Below are positions 1 to 12,046 of a stretch of 64,000 nt of DNA, one piece after another. The stretch is from Fennellomyces sp. T-0311 (taxonomy: Eukaryota; Mucoromycota; Mucoromycetes; Mucorales; Lichtheimiaceae), in contig JALLLT010000033.1 of NCBI GenBank assembly GCA_025266875.1, positions 434,001 to 498,000 on the forward strand. The letters run 5' to 3'. The position numbers were made by a program, and so were the translations under genes. Position 1 is the first letter of the stretch. Each line of letters begins with the position of its first letter. The notes beneath the pieces were generated by a model. It had not been told where the DNA came from. It saw only the letters and a list, made by a program, of their open reading frames with translations, and made no database searches.

Positions 1-450
1 GCTTCTTAAGAGCTGCCGTAGAACGCTTGCTTTGTGGCATATTGAAAGAAGAAAAGAGAAGAGAAGAATGACAGCCACAACCACAGCATCGAGAAGTATA
101 GTTACACAATGCCATTATGGTTACACACAGCTTAAAGTACGCCTACAGGATAAGATGTCCTGTTTGAAATCCAGGACCCCTCTGCTTAAATTTCATTTTC
201 CGACAAAACTTTGAACCCTTTAAACTTCTCCAGTTTTTGTTTTCATGCAATTTTCCACACAATAAATGTTCTTTATAACATAACAAATAGATATTGTGCG
301 CCGTTTTAGAAAATACCAACTTCTCGTTACGTTTATACATCTGGAAGTTTTTCATCGGGATTTGAAAATTCTTCACTATTCAAAACAGTATGCACCATAG
401 TACACTATAAACATAGAACTTTAGTCAAAGCTCTATCGACCGATTACCAC
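1..450. other. non-coding stretch downstream of the broken P450
   Basis: An open frame on the minus strand (143-376) could be joined to the P450 by a weak splice at about 461/376, but it does not read like a P450 C-terminus. The heme-loop pattern (F-x-x-G-x-R-x-C-x-G) was not found in any minus-strand frame down to position 1. Nothing else was recognised here. Confidence 0.5.
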
Positions 451-1916
451 CTATTTCGTTTTACCATCTTTTTGCGCAGTATGAGGAAGATTGATGTGAA
501 CAGGAGTTCTATAACGCATGCACTCTTTTTGTACAGAAAGTAGGAATGGCAAACTCTCCCTTTCCTCAAAAGTGGGGAGGCGGTTATGATTGGTTACAAA
601 CGTGTCGATTTCTTTTTGAATTTTTTGTTGCACGTCCTTGTGATGACATAATATGACAAATCCCCACGACAAGGTCATCGCCGTGGTATCCACTGCAGCA
701 CCAGCCAATTCGCCTAGAAGGATTTTGATTAGTTATGGTCGTAAAAATGCCATTGGGATACCTTACTACAGAGTGCTAAAATGCCAGACTCATCAATCTT
801 GCCATCGTCCATGGCTTTGTACAGCTGTTTTACAAAACACTCAGTGTCGGTTTTGTATGACTCGTCAATAAACTGACGAAGTAAAGGATGAAGGCTATTA
901 TTGACGTAGTCACTCATAGCCTTTTCCTTTCGGGTAATAATGTTGATGAGTGGTGCGAAGAGTGGTAAGAACCCACCAAGGTCATTACGCAGATCTGCAA
1001 ATTTCACTATTTTGTCTATGTTATCAAGCATAGCTTCGGCTATTGGATTATCAATCGTTCCCGCGCTTAGTCCAAAGATAATTTGCATCATGATGTTCAA
1101 CACAACAAGTTGCATATACTTGATTGTGTTGACGCCACTATCTTCTTTTGTATTCTTTAAAAGTTGGTCAGCGATTCTTTCAGCTTCCGATTGGATAATA
1201 AAAGCTGACATTGTGATACTTTTCGATGAAAGCATTTCTTGCGCTAATTTACAGAAATGTTGGCTTTGGCTATTTGATATGATTTGCTTACTGACATAAT
1301 GTACGGTTTTGCTTCCAAGTTTGATCAGGACTTATAAGGCCAAATCCGCTTAAAAAAACTAGTGAGCCTTTGATTGGGGAGCAAAAAGTGAATTTCATTG
1401 CTTTACCCATGATTAGGTGCATGGTATTTCGAAAAAGTATTGTGTGGGCGACCACCGGTGATGGATCCTTTGACTCCTAGAATATCGTGCGCCATATAGC
1501 GATCACTGATGACGACCCAATTCTGAACACCCAGTTTAATTTGGAATATCGGTCCTAGAACAGGAGGATCCAATACGTTAAGCTTGCTGTATATTTAAAA
1601 ATCTTATTGCATACGAACCGTATTTTTTATGCCATTGATGAAATTGCAACGCCGGCAACTTCCTATTAATTCGGAATATATGCCCTATTCATATCCAATA
1701 TCTAAGCATCACATATATCTTTTTCAAGCTGATTAACTAACCAAAGTACGGAATAGAGTAGTCCAGCGTAGGTATGTCCTTTATGCCGCTAACTTGTTTA
1801 CGTTTCGAATTGAAAGTAATAAAGTATACTATAAAGCATATCGTAGCAGCAATGGATGCACGTTTCGATATACTACTACCGGTTGGAATGAATGAGGCTG
1901 GTTGAAACGTTGTCAT
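451..1916 (-). pseudogene. cytochrome P450 lacking the heme-binding C-terminus
   Basis: This is a membrane-anchored fungal cytochrome P450 (monooxygenase), read right to left. The start was set at the ATG at 1916, followed by a hydrophobic anchor (SIAATICFIVYFITF). Spliced exons then give a beta-1 region (GPIFQIKLGVQNWVV), the I-helix oxygen-binding motif (AGAAVDTTAMTLSW) and the K-helix E-x-x-R (ECMR). Frame then ends at a stop at 451, shortly after the K-helix. The heme-cysteine loop and about 130-150 residues normally present are missing, so the product could not be a working P450 as read. Most splice junctions resolve, but the one around 1240-1310 does not resolve cleanly. Decay in place or a 3' deletion are both possible. 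Family assignment is firm; inactivity is inferred from the missing domain. Confidence 0.7.
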
Positions 1917-2485
1917 AATACAAATTACTGCTGAAAATGACAAACGAAGATGTATGTTAAATATATGTAGCCAAAGCAAAAAAAAGTTCGGAAAATGCTT
2001 CGGCTATTTCAATAATATACCAGCTTATAAAAATGCCTGCAGGTAAGTCAAATTCAACAGTGCTGTCTTCAGCTAAACTAACGATGACGTGCCCTCTCTT
2101 TAAAATAGCTCACAGTTTTTCGATTCCTCGCTAGAGTAGATCTCCGCTTTTTGGGCTCCCCAAAATCGACTGTGTCCTCCGGCTTTTACAATTTTCGCAG
2201 GAGATGTCAACGAAAGCTTATTAAAATTGCAGCTAGCAGCACAAGTAAAAGGTATCTTTTCTTTAACAGAGGGCGCTCTGGCTCGGTTAATTGCAGGAAA
2301 GACGCAAACCTATGCATACTGCATATTATCCAGTGATTTTGCGGCGACAAGATGTAAATACATGCTTATATATACTAATCAACAGAAACACGAATTACCA
2401 AGAGGCACTCTTGAAAATCTTGCTATGCACAAAAAAAGTGGCAGTAAAGTAACATTATTGTACCGTACACTTCGGTTAATTCATG
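1917..2485. other. intergenic, nothing recognised
   Basis: The stretch lies between the P450 start and the 3' end of the first MFS gene. Short plus-strand frames (2151-2336, 2227-2502) have no recognisable similarity and overlap the MFS 3' end. The P450 promoter should lie here, but no clear TATA box was picked out. Confidence 0.4.
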
Positions 2486-4589
2486 TTACATCCTTGAATT
2501 AAGATTCTCAGTTCTACGTTTAATACAATACAGTTGCTTTTCTCCTAGGAATAGCAGAGCGAATGGTGCCGTTAGAAACAAGACACATGCAATCGTAATA
2601 CACATCCAGAAGAACCCGATCTGGGCATACAGATAACTGCCTAGTAAAGGCCCAGCAATGGCTCCTTTTTAAGTAAAATAGTGAGTTACCGAATATTCTT
2701 CACCGAGTAAAGTACATTTCACGTACCCAATCCAAATGCAATGTTAAAAATACCATAGCAGCGTGCAGTTATCTCTTCTTCTCCATTGATCAAAGTCCTA
2801 ACTGAGTTTGCTATTTCTGGCATTACTGGTACAAAATATCCTACAGAGAAGAATCCTTCCAATCCGAACAGGACGATAAGCGGCACTACTCCTCCTGGAC
2901 TGCTGCGATTTGGAACACCCATCAATACTATACATATACCATTCATGACTAACGATGCAAATGATAGCAGCTTTGGTCCATAGCGATCGTATATGATACC
3001 ACTAATTGGTGTTGATGCAAGTGTAGGCACCAGTTGAACAAGAAAAACAAGTCCAATTTGACTAGAGTTGTAACCTAGATTTTAAAGTTTTCATTAATAT
3101 AAAATATGTACAATTTATCGTTTTCTACTTAAAGGAATTACCCCATTCTTCCGCAAGTCTAACAGACATGGTCGCCTAAAGGACAATTGTAAATTATCAT
3201 AATCATATTGACAAGCGACATCCCCCGGCTTGAAAACATAATTATTTCACTCTACCTCAAATACGTTAAATACGAAACCGTACGAGAACGCGGCGAGTAA
3301 TGAAGTGAGGAACCGTGGGAAACGGAGAATCTGCACCATTGTAAGATCTTTGGCTTTTTCTGATTTCTCAGAACGAATGATAGGAGATCTCTCAATGCTT
3401 GGATTGTTGTCAAATGAAAATGACGAGTCAGCCATGTTTCTGCTAACACATTCATTCTGCCGACAAGGGTCCGGTATATTCGTTGATCCAAGCAATTCTT
3501 TTGGATTATTCTGGCGTTCGATGAGGAAGAGCCGGAATGCGAAATCGGTACCTGTCAGAACAAGACAAAGTATGAACGGTGCTTGGTAACCAAACCGGTG
3601 GAATAGCGCTGCAATTGTCAAACCAATGAATCAGGTGTTACCTCTACGAAAACATATTCATACCTCCTACACATATACAGTTGATTAAAGTCATATTTAA
3701 CAAACTGACTACTGTATTATACCTCCCACTGGAGCGCCTGCAGCAAGACCAACTGAAAATGCCCATACACATTTGCTTAACTATGGATTTTAACAAACCA
3801 CTTGAATACAGTTTTGACTTTGTGGTAACCATTTGCTTACCGCTGAGCCAAGAACATTTGCCGGAAAACTACAAGCAACCATCGATATACCGAGAGTCCA
3901 AATACAGGTATTTGCAAATCCTTGAAGTGCGCGTGCAAGTGCAAGCATCCAGAATTCTGTTCCGAACAGAAACAAAAATATAGAGCCAAACAAAACTATA
4001 ACACCTGACATCATTGGCCACTTTCTTCGAGACATTTTGTCTCCTACGTATATAGTTAAAGATATAGTTAACACTGGTACTACAAGACTGTAAACGTATC
4101 ATTTCTTAATAAGAAAGCAAGGCTCGTTTACCTATATAGCCTAGAATTATGGAACCAAGCACTAGAGCAGCAGAGTAGGCTACCAAAATAATTCCTGTCT
4201 CTTTGGAGGTGTCTCCTGCGTTGCCTATGTGAGCATCTAATTGCCCCGTTTCAGAGCTGCTCGGAGATATCCCTTGACGCATCGTGTCGATCACAAAAGG
4301 AACTATTAACAAATTGGTAAAACAAAGTTTACCATATCTGTGTATTAATTTGCGATAGCTGCGTACTTATTGGAATAACAATTGTGTAAACCAGCATCTA
4401 TTTATCATGTCACTAAGTCTTATTCGTTGTATACCATTTCTTATAATCCAAACATACGTCTGTGAAGATTCCAAAACTCACTGTCAAGAGAGTGTAGTTG
4501 TTGGATGACCTTAACTTAACACATATCGGTTTTCTCTTGGGAACGTGTGATCCTTTCCAAGGCAATAGAGTAGCGATTGCTCGGTGCAT
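2486..4589 (-). CDS. MFS transporter, DHA1-like, 9 exons
   Basis: A 12-helix proton-coupled transporter of the major facilitator superfamily, probably exporting a small molecule at the plasma or vacuolar membrane; substrate unknown. Hand-joined exons on the minus strand are 4589-4458, 4397-4367, 4302-4132, 4043-3841, 3780-3723, 3608-3256, 3175-3142, 3074-2727 and 2664-2486. All phases agree and give 502 residues, close to the family norm of about 500. Visible landmarks are the first helix (FGIFTDMLVYTIVIPI, split by an intron), the A-like motif GYIGDKMSRRKWP after helix 2, the helix-4 R-x-L-Q-G stretch, the second-half repeat GIIYDRYGPK, and a last helix ending before a basic tail. It resembles fungal DHA1/VMAT-like carriers. 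It lies beside a P450 relic and a second MFS gene, which hints at a former accessory-metabolism cluster. Confidence 0.8.
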
Positions 4590-5512
4590 TATCCAGCGAA
4601 CAGAAGGAAGGCCTTTGTGTATAGTACTTGTACGAATTGAAACGGAAAAGAATGCTGCTCAATAATAACGAATGTGATGTACTCTATTTATAAGATTTTT
4701 ATTAATCCCGTGTCCATCGAGTGTGAACGACATACTTTCAGAGCTTACTGAAAACCTGGGAGCTTCTTAGATTGTTTTAATGGGAGATACGTATAGCTGC
4801 ACAACAGGCGGCGCACATGCATGCGTATCAATGTGATGCGTACATTCCCAATTTCTGTCACCATCTAGCAGTACAATGAGGATAACAGCATCAATCTAAA
4901 GGTGGCAAGAACAGTACACATGCTCATTAAAATGCTTGTGATGAGTATCTACACTATGTATCATATTGAGGTGGATAGGTTGGCTGATAATGGCTATCAT
5001 TATGCAACAAAGTGTGCAGTCCCTGCATACACTTGAGTGAAAGTGCATATGTGTGCTGGAATTGGATAAGCTAGTCAGTTACCTATTCTATCTAATCCTT
5101 GAGATCCAAAATAGCTGTGATAAATGGAAATATACATTGGGTGTATACATTTATATAAGGTCACACAAAACGGTATTTCCTCATTTTAAGCAAGTTCTTC
5201 TTAGTGCAAGACCAACTCGCTATGATCATTTGACTAATGTAGTTTTTTGCGATCGATTACTGTAGTCGATATTCAAGAGAAACATATACATATAGATCAC
5301 AACATCATTTCCTTGATGAATCATCGGTGGTCTCCAAGAAAAGCTATACATTTTGCTGATAAGTCGTCAATAATATCTACCTATGATGATTATATGTAAT
5401 AAAAGTATACATGTGGAATATGAATGTTTATCTACAGAGCACTACCGGTTCAGGACCTCGAGGTATGCCATCGTATTTATAGCAATAAGTGTACTATTTT
5501 TTGTGCAATCAC
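4590..5512. other. intergenic between two MFS genes
   Basis: AT-rich, with only short frames (for example 5053-5265, 5383-5577) that show no family features. A plus-strand frame near 4560-4600 that looks faintly ATPase-like is antisense to the first MFS exon and is not a gene. Confidence 0.5.
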
Positions 5513-7581
5513 TTATGGATGCTTTTCCGTTCGCACCCATTCCCACTTTTTCTTGTTTGCTTGAATGTAAACAGTAAAATATGAAGTGGCAATCAACACA
5601 CCGCCACATATTGAGTATAGAATCCCATGGCCAAGTGCTCCTTGTAATTCGATTACCACCAATGTCGCAACTGTGATAAACATATTTTTTACTATCTGAA
5701 TGCAAGCTATAAAAATTTGTGTTAGCTATATAATTTTTAGAATAATCAAACTAAGGTACCTTGCGTAGAGGCACCGACACCTGGAAAGCATTGCATAGAA
5801 TATATGGTAAGGAAGCAGACCCAGATCATCATTCCCAGTTGTCCTACAAGAACAGTAATGTTATGACTAGATAAAGGAATGGGAAAATTTAATAATGTAA
5901 GCAAATTTACCAAACATTACGGCAACCATTCCAAATGCAAAATGAACGTTCTTCTCGATACACCATCCGTAGGCAATGTACCCTCCAGCCATGACAAAAG
6001 CAGCTGGGCCTAATGCGATTTGACTAAGGCGCATCTCTGGATATACTCCCTCCCGTCTTTCTGTCGCTTCTTGCACTCGTCGTCGGTATACCCGATCTGA
6101 CAATGAACCTGCTGTAAATGCACCTACGCAATATCCAAACGTGCCTAACATGAAGCATAAGCCAACCCCAGTGGAATTAAAGTTATATTGTGTGCTGTAT
6201 GCCCATGTAAATGAAATATTCACGGCATAATTCACGAAAAACCTTTAAACAAAAAAAATTAATGTGTTACCATACTGGTCAGTTGTTTGGAAGTGATCTT
6301 ACATGAGACCCATATAAATAGTAGTCAGTAAAAAATTGGGACGCTTCAGCAGTTTTAGCGTTTTGAGGGGATTGATGAACCGCGGCGTAAATGTGCCTTT
6401 GGACTCTGCTTCTTTGCTGCGTCTTCTCAAATTTGTTTCTGGCAAGAAGAATAGGATGCCGATCTGCAGAACTGTGTAGCATATAGCAAAGAACCAGAAT
6501 ATGCTTCTCCAGCCGAATCGTTCGACTAAGGCACCGCAGATAATTGGTCTATAATACTGCCCGTTTGAGCAAAGAAACGGAAAACTTGATTGGAAAAACA
6601 TACGAAATTGCGGTAAAGCTAATCGGGATAGCATTGTTCCAGGAAAGCGCTCTGCCCCGTTCATTGTCGTTAAAAACTTCGGTGATAACGCCTGCGCCTA
6701 GAGCTACACACTATGAATTTACATTAGAATATTTCGCCTCACGCTATTGTTACGATGACATACTGCGCTAGCACCAACACTTGTTACAGCTCGAAAAACG
6801 ATCAACATTGCAATATTTACGGACAGCGCCGAGCCGACGTTGCCCAAAATGGTAATCAGGTTTGAGATCGCATAAATGGGACGCCGTCCTGCACGAATAC
6901 ATGTGATAAATTTAGCATTCTATGGCCTACTAAGGACAAAATCAATAGCTTACCGTACATCGCGCTATAGCATGCCCATAGAGTAGGCTATAAAAACCAC
7001 CGAATTTTCTTTAGCCTTTTTAAGGTTTCTTTTGTGACACCTTACGAGTACTCCGGTTAGGAACGAATAGGCTGCAGCTAAAGTGAGAATTACATTAATA
7101 AACAAATATCTTACGTACATAAAGTTCTTCTAGTGGACACTTGCCTGTAGCATTAGTTACTGTCTCAGTGGTATGCAAATTTGTTCGTATCTCTGGGAGT
7201 GCTGGATACTGTCAAATCGATTTGTGAGAACGCCTTTTATAAGGACGATTTGGAGGAGATTTACAAGTCCACTGATGGCCAATTGATTCCTAGACAAGAA
7301 AGATTATATCAGAAAGTACTATCAATCAATATCATCTGTAAAAAGCTTACAATACTTGAACGGCAGTGATAAGCATAAAAATTCTGTACTTTTTTTCTTG
7401 GGAAAGCCCCTTCATAGCATCATTTTCTTTCACTGTAAACATCCTCTCGAATATGAATACTCTCATAATGTATTATAGATCTAGATCAAAATTTTTATGT
7501 ACCTGTGTCTACAACAATTACCGGGGTTTCATCATCGGTACCAACTTTTGCTTTTCGGGATCCGTCGGGTGTATTAGTCAT
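5513..7581 (-). CDS. MFS drug/H+ antiporter-like transporter, 11 exons
   Basis: A second major-facilitator carrier, of the DHA1 (Qdr/Aqr-like) type. Minus-strand exons are 7581-7503, 7432-7356, 7208-7145, 7077-7046, 6987-6954, 6888-6764, 6710-6604, 6548-6303, 6242-5911, 5843-5760 and 5706-5513. All phases agree and give 457 residues. Landmarks: a post-helix-1 loop (YPALPEIRTNLHTTETVTNAT), the helix-2/3 loop YGRRPIY, the antiporter motif region (GAGVITEVFNDNERGRAL), FGWRSIFWF, PETNLRR, the second-half GSLSDRVYRRR, and GVGASTQ before the last helices. The intron at 7144-7078 uses a GC donor (GCAAGT). The first helix reads about a dozen residues short, because exon 2 runs straight into YPALPEI; either an exon in the 7209-7355 intron was missed or the gene is slightly damaged. 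Confidence 0.72.
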
Positions 7582-8312
7582 CAATGATTGCGAGCCAAAA
7601 AAAAAAAAAAACACAATATGCGAATAAGAGATCATCGCGCAAAAGGAGGGCGCTTTTATGCACAAATTGTTCCGCGGAGTTGGCGTTAAGGTTTGCCGCC
7701 CTTCACTTATGCTGTCATACGTACAGTAGCCATGGACATCATAATATGCAGCGAATGTGTGATGCCAATGGCGACTTTATCTTTGTTCCACCCCACCATA
7801 GATAGCACTTCTCTTGACGAATGGTACGTACCTCAGATATTAAATAAGTATATCAAGCGAAGCAATGCATTATACTCATGGCTAGTAACTATACCTGATA
7901 TGTACGTACATTGCAGATTTTAGTTCAACACTGGTTTAGTGTGCCTTAGAGTCTCTCACTAACTCATGACATTGTTCTCCTGCAGGCCAATACTTATAGA
8001 ATTACCTTCGAAGGTTCCTTCTATTTAGAGATAAGTGATATAGTTGCTACGCACGGAAATAAAACAATGGATACTGATATTGCACTGACAACAAATCTCA
8101 GCTTTTACCTTAAGAGCAACAGGCGCAGTTGCAAGAACTGTCCAAACCGCCAAGGTTTACTCCAAAAAGAAAACTATGACTAAATTCAAGGGTATTTGTT
8201 ATTCTGCTTTGGAGCGTTAACAAAGTTGAGGGACATTGTTATGTAAATATGATAAATGCAAAAGTTCTTTTCTTCTAATCTATGAAAATGAATATGTTGA
8301 TAATGCGGGTAC
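7582..8312. other. intergenic, nothing recognised
   Basis: Separates the second MFS start from the 3' end of the folate dehydrogenase. It holds a run of A residues near 7595 and short plus-strand frames (7584-7805, 7693-7923) without recognisable content. Confidence 0.5.
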
Positions 8313-9436
8313 TTATTGAGACTTGGATTTTTCGATGCTCTCCTGATGATCATGTAATCTGAGCAAGTTACGTTCCAGCATAGCAACAGTAACCTTGCCG
8401 ACAGATGGAACGAAGATCGATGCCTTCGATTTGACATCGTCTTCGAAATTGGCGGAGGACGAAAAGTTGATAGCAATGACACCTTCCTTGAGCAACGAAG
8501 TTGGCATCTTATATTTTGGAGTAGGAACACCAGTAATCACCACGTCAGATTGTGGCACGACATCTTCCAACTTCATATCGGTATCCTCGACCTTGTGAGC
8601 CTTGAGCTTGATGCCGGTACCCCGCGTGAAGATTTGAATGCCGTTGACATCCACTGAAAACACCTTGGCGCCATCGTTGGCAAGCATGGCAGCCAAAGGA
8701 CGACCGACGATTTCACTGCGGTTCACAATGGTAATCGTGCGACCGTACAAACGATTGCCATAGGGAAGGACTGAGTTGTAGACACCAATGTACTCCAAAA
8801 TCTACAACAACTCGATCAGCAATCGTGCGCATAGCTCGCGTATACCAGCATTATACCTTGACAACGGCCAACGAAGTGCAGGGGATAATGCACTTCATGG
8901 TTTCCTTTTCGTCCATGTAACGCACGTTGTGGTAGACATTATGCACAAAAGTATGGCAAAGACCTTCGACATCCTTGAGTGGGCTGACACAGTTTTGCAA
9001 GTACAAATCCTATTTCCAACCGTTAGATGCGATCCTGTTTTCTTCGTACTTTTCTTTACCTGTTTGTTGCCGAAAACGGGGTAGTAGACCATGATACCGT
9101 TCACCTCCTTTTCCTCGTTTGCTTCAGTGATCTTTTCTTCGAGGTCTTGCTTGTCAACCTTGCGCAACTCAAAATCGACACCAGTTTCGGCACAGGTCTT
9201 TGCAGTCCACTCGGCGTACTTTCGGGCGGCAGGATCGTCATTGGCAAGGAAACCAACCAGCTTGGGTCGGATCTTGCGCTCTTCAATATCCTTATGAAGT
9301 TGCTCTCTGTTTTTTGAAAGCGCCAGCTTAAGCAAAAAAAAAAAGACACTTTTTGCTACGCGTCTTTTCGCCAACTCTGTTACCTGAACGAAGCAGAGAC
9401 TTTGGACGCAAGCACAGTTTTGCAGGCAGTGGCCAT
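8313..9436 (-). CDS. MTD1: NAD-dependent 5,10-methylenetetrahydrofolate dehydrogenase
   Basis: Oxidises 5,10-methylene-THF to 5,10-methenyl-THF with NAD+ in cytosolic one-carbon metabolism, feeding purine synthesis. Minus-strand exons 9436-9384, 9306-9060, 9009-8857 and 8801-8313 join in frame to 313 residues; yeast Mtd1 is 320. The start fits the family: MATACKTVLASKVSASF resembles the conserved TxLAxKVA opening. Landmarks are KLVGFLANDDPAARKYA, NGIMVYYPVFGN, KDVEGL, the Rossmann segment NRSEIVGRPLAAMLANDGA (about residues 173-191), SVDVNGIQ, SDVVITGVP and a C-terminal GKVTVAMLERNLLRL. These match the monofunctional fungal NAD enzyme rather than the bifunctional or trifunctional C1-THF synthases. 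No damage was seen, and the N-terminus does not look like a targeting peptide. Confidence 0.95.
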
Positions 9437-10987
9437 ATTCGTGTTGAGAAAGAAAAAGAGTGAAGAAAAAAAAGTGGATGGTGGCTTGAAACACGCATTA
9501 AAACCAAAATAAACCCAGCCATTGACTCATTAGGAAAAGATGATCTCCCCACATATTTACATGTGCAGGGGGAGCTGGAGTCCTGCCCCAATGATGACAA
9601 CGACGGTCTTTACTTGCAATATCCACATTGATATTCTCCTTTTCTACAAAGAATACAGAAATTTCCATGTTTGCTTTGTGACACAAGAATTGACGTCTCG
9701 GTCTAGTTGACAACCGTTGCCTGGATAAGCCGAAAATCGCAAAGCAATATTGGAGCTAAGATCGTCGAAGATTAGACACAAATGCGGTATGATAGGCGAA
9801 AAATGATCATAGTAGATGATAGCCTGTGCTTTTTCTGGTGCAGGTTGGCGACTTCATTCGGATGCCTTTTGCACGGAGACCCTTGTTTTGCATCACAGCA
9901 CATCGATTGGACCTACCATGCCTGATTAAAATGAAAGTATAATGCTGAGTATCCATTTCAATGAAGTTATAAAATAGGAAAGAAGGAAAAATAGATCATC
10001 GTAAGACATGTACCAGCACTGATGACAAGACTGCTCCAGGACCGCGGGATTAAATCTGTTCGGGGCTCACATCTTAGCCTGGCTCGTGCATAAGGTACCT
10101 TTGCAATCGTGCATAGCCTTGAACAATTTATATTTTGGATCCATTTACCATTTTCAACTAGCAGTGGCATTTAGCAATGGCACTGATACAGCTAGTCAAA
10201 GCAAAGGGAACAAGAGACCGCTACATGATTTACCAGTAGGCGGAAGAGTGCTTTGTGTAACTGATATGGTTTAATAAGTAAAAACATGCATCTTCTCTCT
10301 TTTTTCTGCAGCAACGATGACAGCCATCGGTAGCCGTGTTACTGGACCCTTTTCAATTTTTTTACCAGCCCAACAGCTCAGATTTATAAACAGTTTACCT
10401 TACGATGTCGTAATCGGGATCTCTTCTTCGTAATTAACACAAGATTGTCTTACGTGCATGGCGATCTGTCGAGATCGGTACAACACGATTCCGCAGCGCA
10501 CGGAAGGGATATGGAGAGGCTTACGGTTGACGGAAGACGATATGATCATGAATAATCAAGGTGCCTACGATGCGTGGGTAGCCAGGTGAAGCGGGTAACG
10601 TTATTGATAATAAGACTTGTCGATTGGTGATATAGTAAAATCGAGGCTCTTGATAAGATGAGCGAGTAAACACGATGGTAGTTTCTCGATGTATTGGATA
10701 GTCCTTAAGTAGTGGACTGTTGACGACCAGGATCTATTTATCGACACTTTAGACCGACTGAACCCACTTGTAGTTGCTGGGCCATGAATCCAGCGTAGCT
10801 GTACTGTCTGTACTCAATGCATGGCTGTAACTTACGCATTTTATGCACCACTGCTGATAAGTAATAGTCAGCATATCGACGACGAAATGGCTCAGCAGTT
10901 TATCGAACGGTCTTCCACAGATTCTCAATGCACAAATATTACGTACCTGTGTCAGAGCGCAAGTAGGATAGCCAAGAAGCAGCTAAA
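9437..10987. other. intergenic, no gene recognised
   Basis: About 1.5 kb without a convincing coding frame. The small frames at 9498-9713, 9967-10170 and 10086-10274 have no family features. The MTD1 promoter should lie in the first few hundred bases; a pyrimidine-rich leader precedes its ATG. Confidence 0.45.
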
Positions 10988-11682
10988 ATGAACCTCGAAG
11001 GTTTCTTAATCTATAATATTTTGTTGCTCGACGCATCACATGTTACTCATAAGCAAGTCGGTCTCTCACCAATGGCATCAACTCACTTTTTCTCTTGGTG
11101 TTCAAAAATCACTTCCCTTTCAATAGGCTTACACGCGGTTCTGATTGTGCGACTGAACTGCGTCATCTAGATGCAGTGAATATTCAGAAGCTCGATCAAC
11201 TTGTCCAATACATGGAGAAATGTCAGGGCACATTAGAGCATTTGTCAATTTCCAGAGATATCGTGGGCTTTGACTAGTCACTCGTATTTCAATCACTTTG
11301 GCTATCACACTTAGGTCTATTGTCGTTGAACTCCATTAACTTTGGCATTGCACCGCTATAATCAATCACTGCGCTACTATGGAAACTCTGGTTTGAACTG
11401 CAACACAGATCTGTGAATATGCTGTCCGCATTTCAGCCCTTTGTTGTCTTTCATAATCTCGTAAGGTCAGGTCTACAAAACATAACGATCGATGACCTCT
11501 ACATTCCGGTGTTTCTTGGACGATCTCCCATACTGAAATCATTAAGCCTACATGGTTTACGTATATCATCCCGAAGATCGATTTATACAAAATTGAATTT
11601 CCTCACAATGGCAACAACGGCCCAGATCAGAATGCAGCGTCAACACCTTTTTTCTCCGTCGTTTCACTGGCAATTCAAATAA
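10988..11682 (+). pseudogene. broken leucine-rich-repeat (F-box/LRR-like) gene
   Basis: Frames in this stretch carry spaced leucine patterns, such as LRHLDAVNIQKLDQLV, GTLEHLSISRDI, a read-through piece LGLLSLNSINFG, and later LKSLSLHGLRISS. Together these look like consecutive LRRs of the F-box/LRR type common in mucoralean genomes. They are separated by in-frame stops (for example after 11277 and near 11360) and need several frame changes, so no intact protein can be read. No F-box was seen upstream. It sits just outside the left end of the giant inverted repeat. Assignment is tentative and based only on repeat periodicity. Confidence 0.4.
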
Positions 11683-12046
11683 ATATAGAAGAAATATCTG
11701 CCACGAAAATCGTTCCAGAACTTGATTTGTGACTTCTGGAGGCCCTCGTTATGATATAAACATTGAAAGTGCTTGGAGTAAAGCACGATTCAACTCTACA
11801 TAGTGAGGACATAATTTTTCAACTCACACTTTGACCCCGCAAACGGCGCACGAGCGATTAATTTGTTGCCGAAACAATAGGTTATCATAGTGATAAGGTA
11901 CAAGACCGCATTACGAACTAAGCCCTACAAGGAAGCATAAAAGTAAAGCTTTAGTACCCATTCTTGCGATTAGTCTATTATTGGCAACACTACATAAGTG
12001 GGCTGATCATACGTAAAAAAAGCGCAGACAACTTCCCTATTACACA

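Noticed and set aside
4540..4640. Plus-strand ABC-ATPase-like words (RVAIARC)
   Set aside because: Antisense to the first exon of the MFS gene at 2486-4589, and no Walker motifs nearby.
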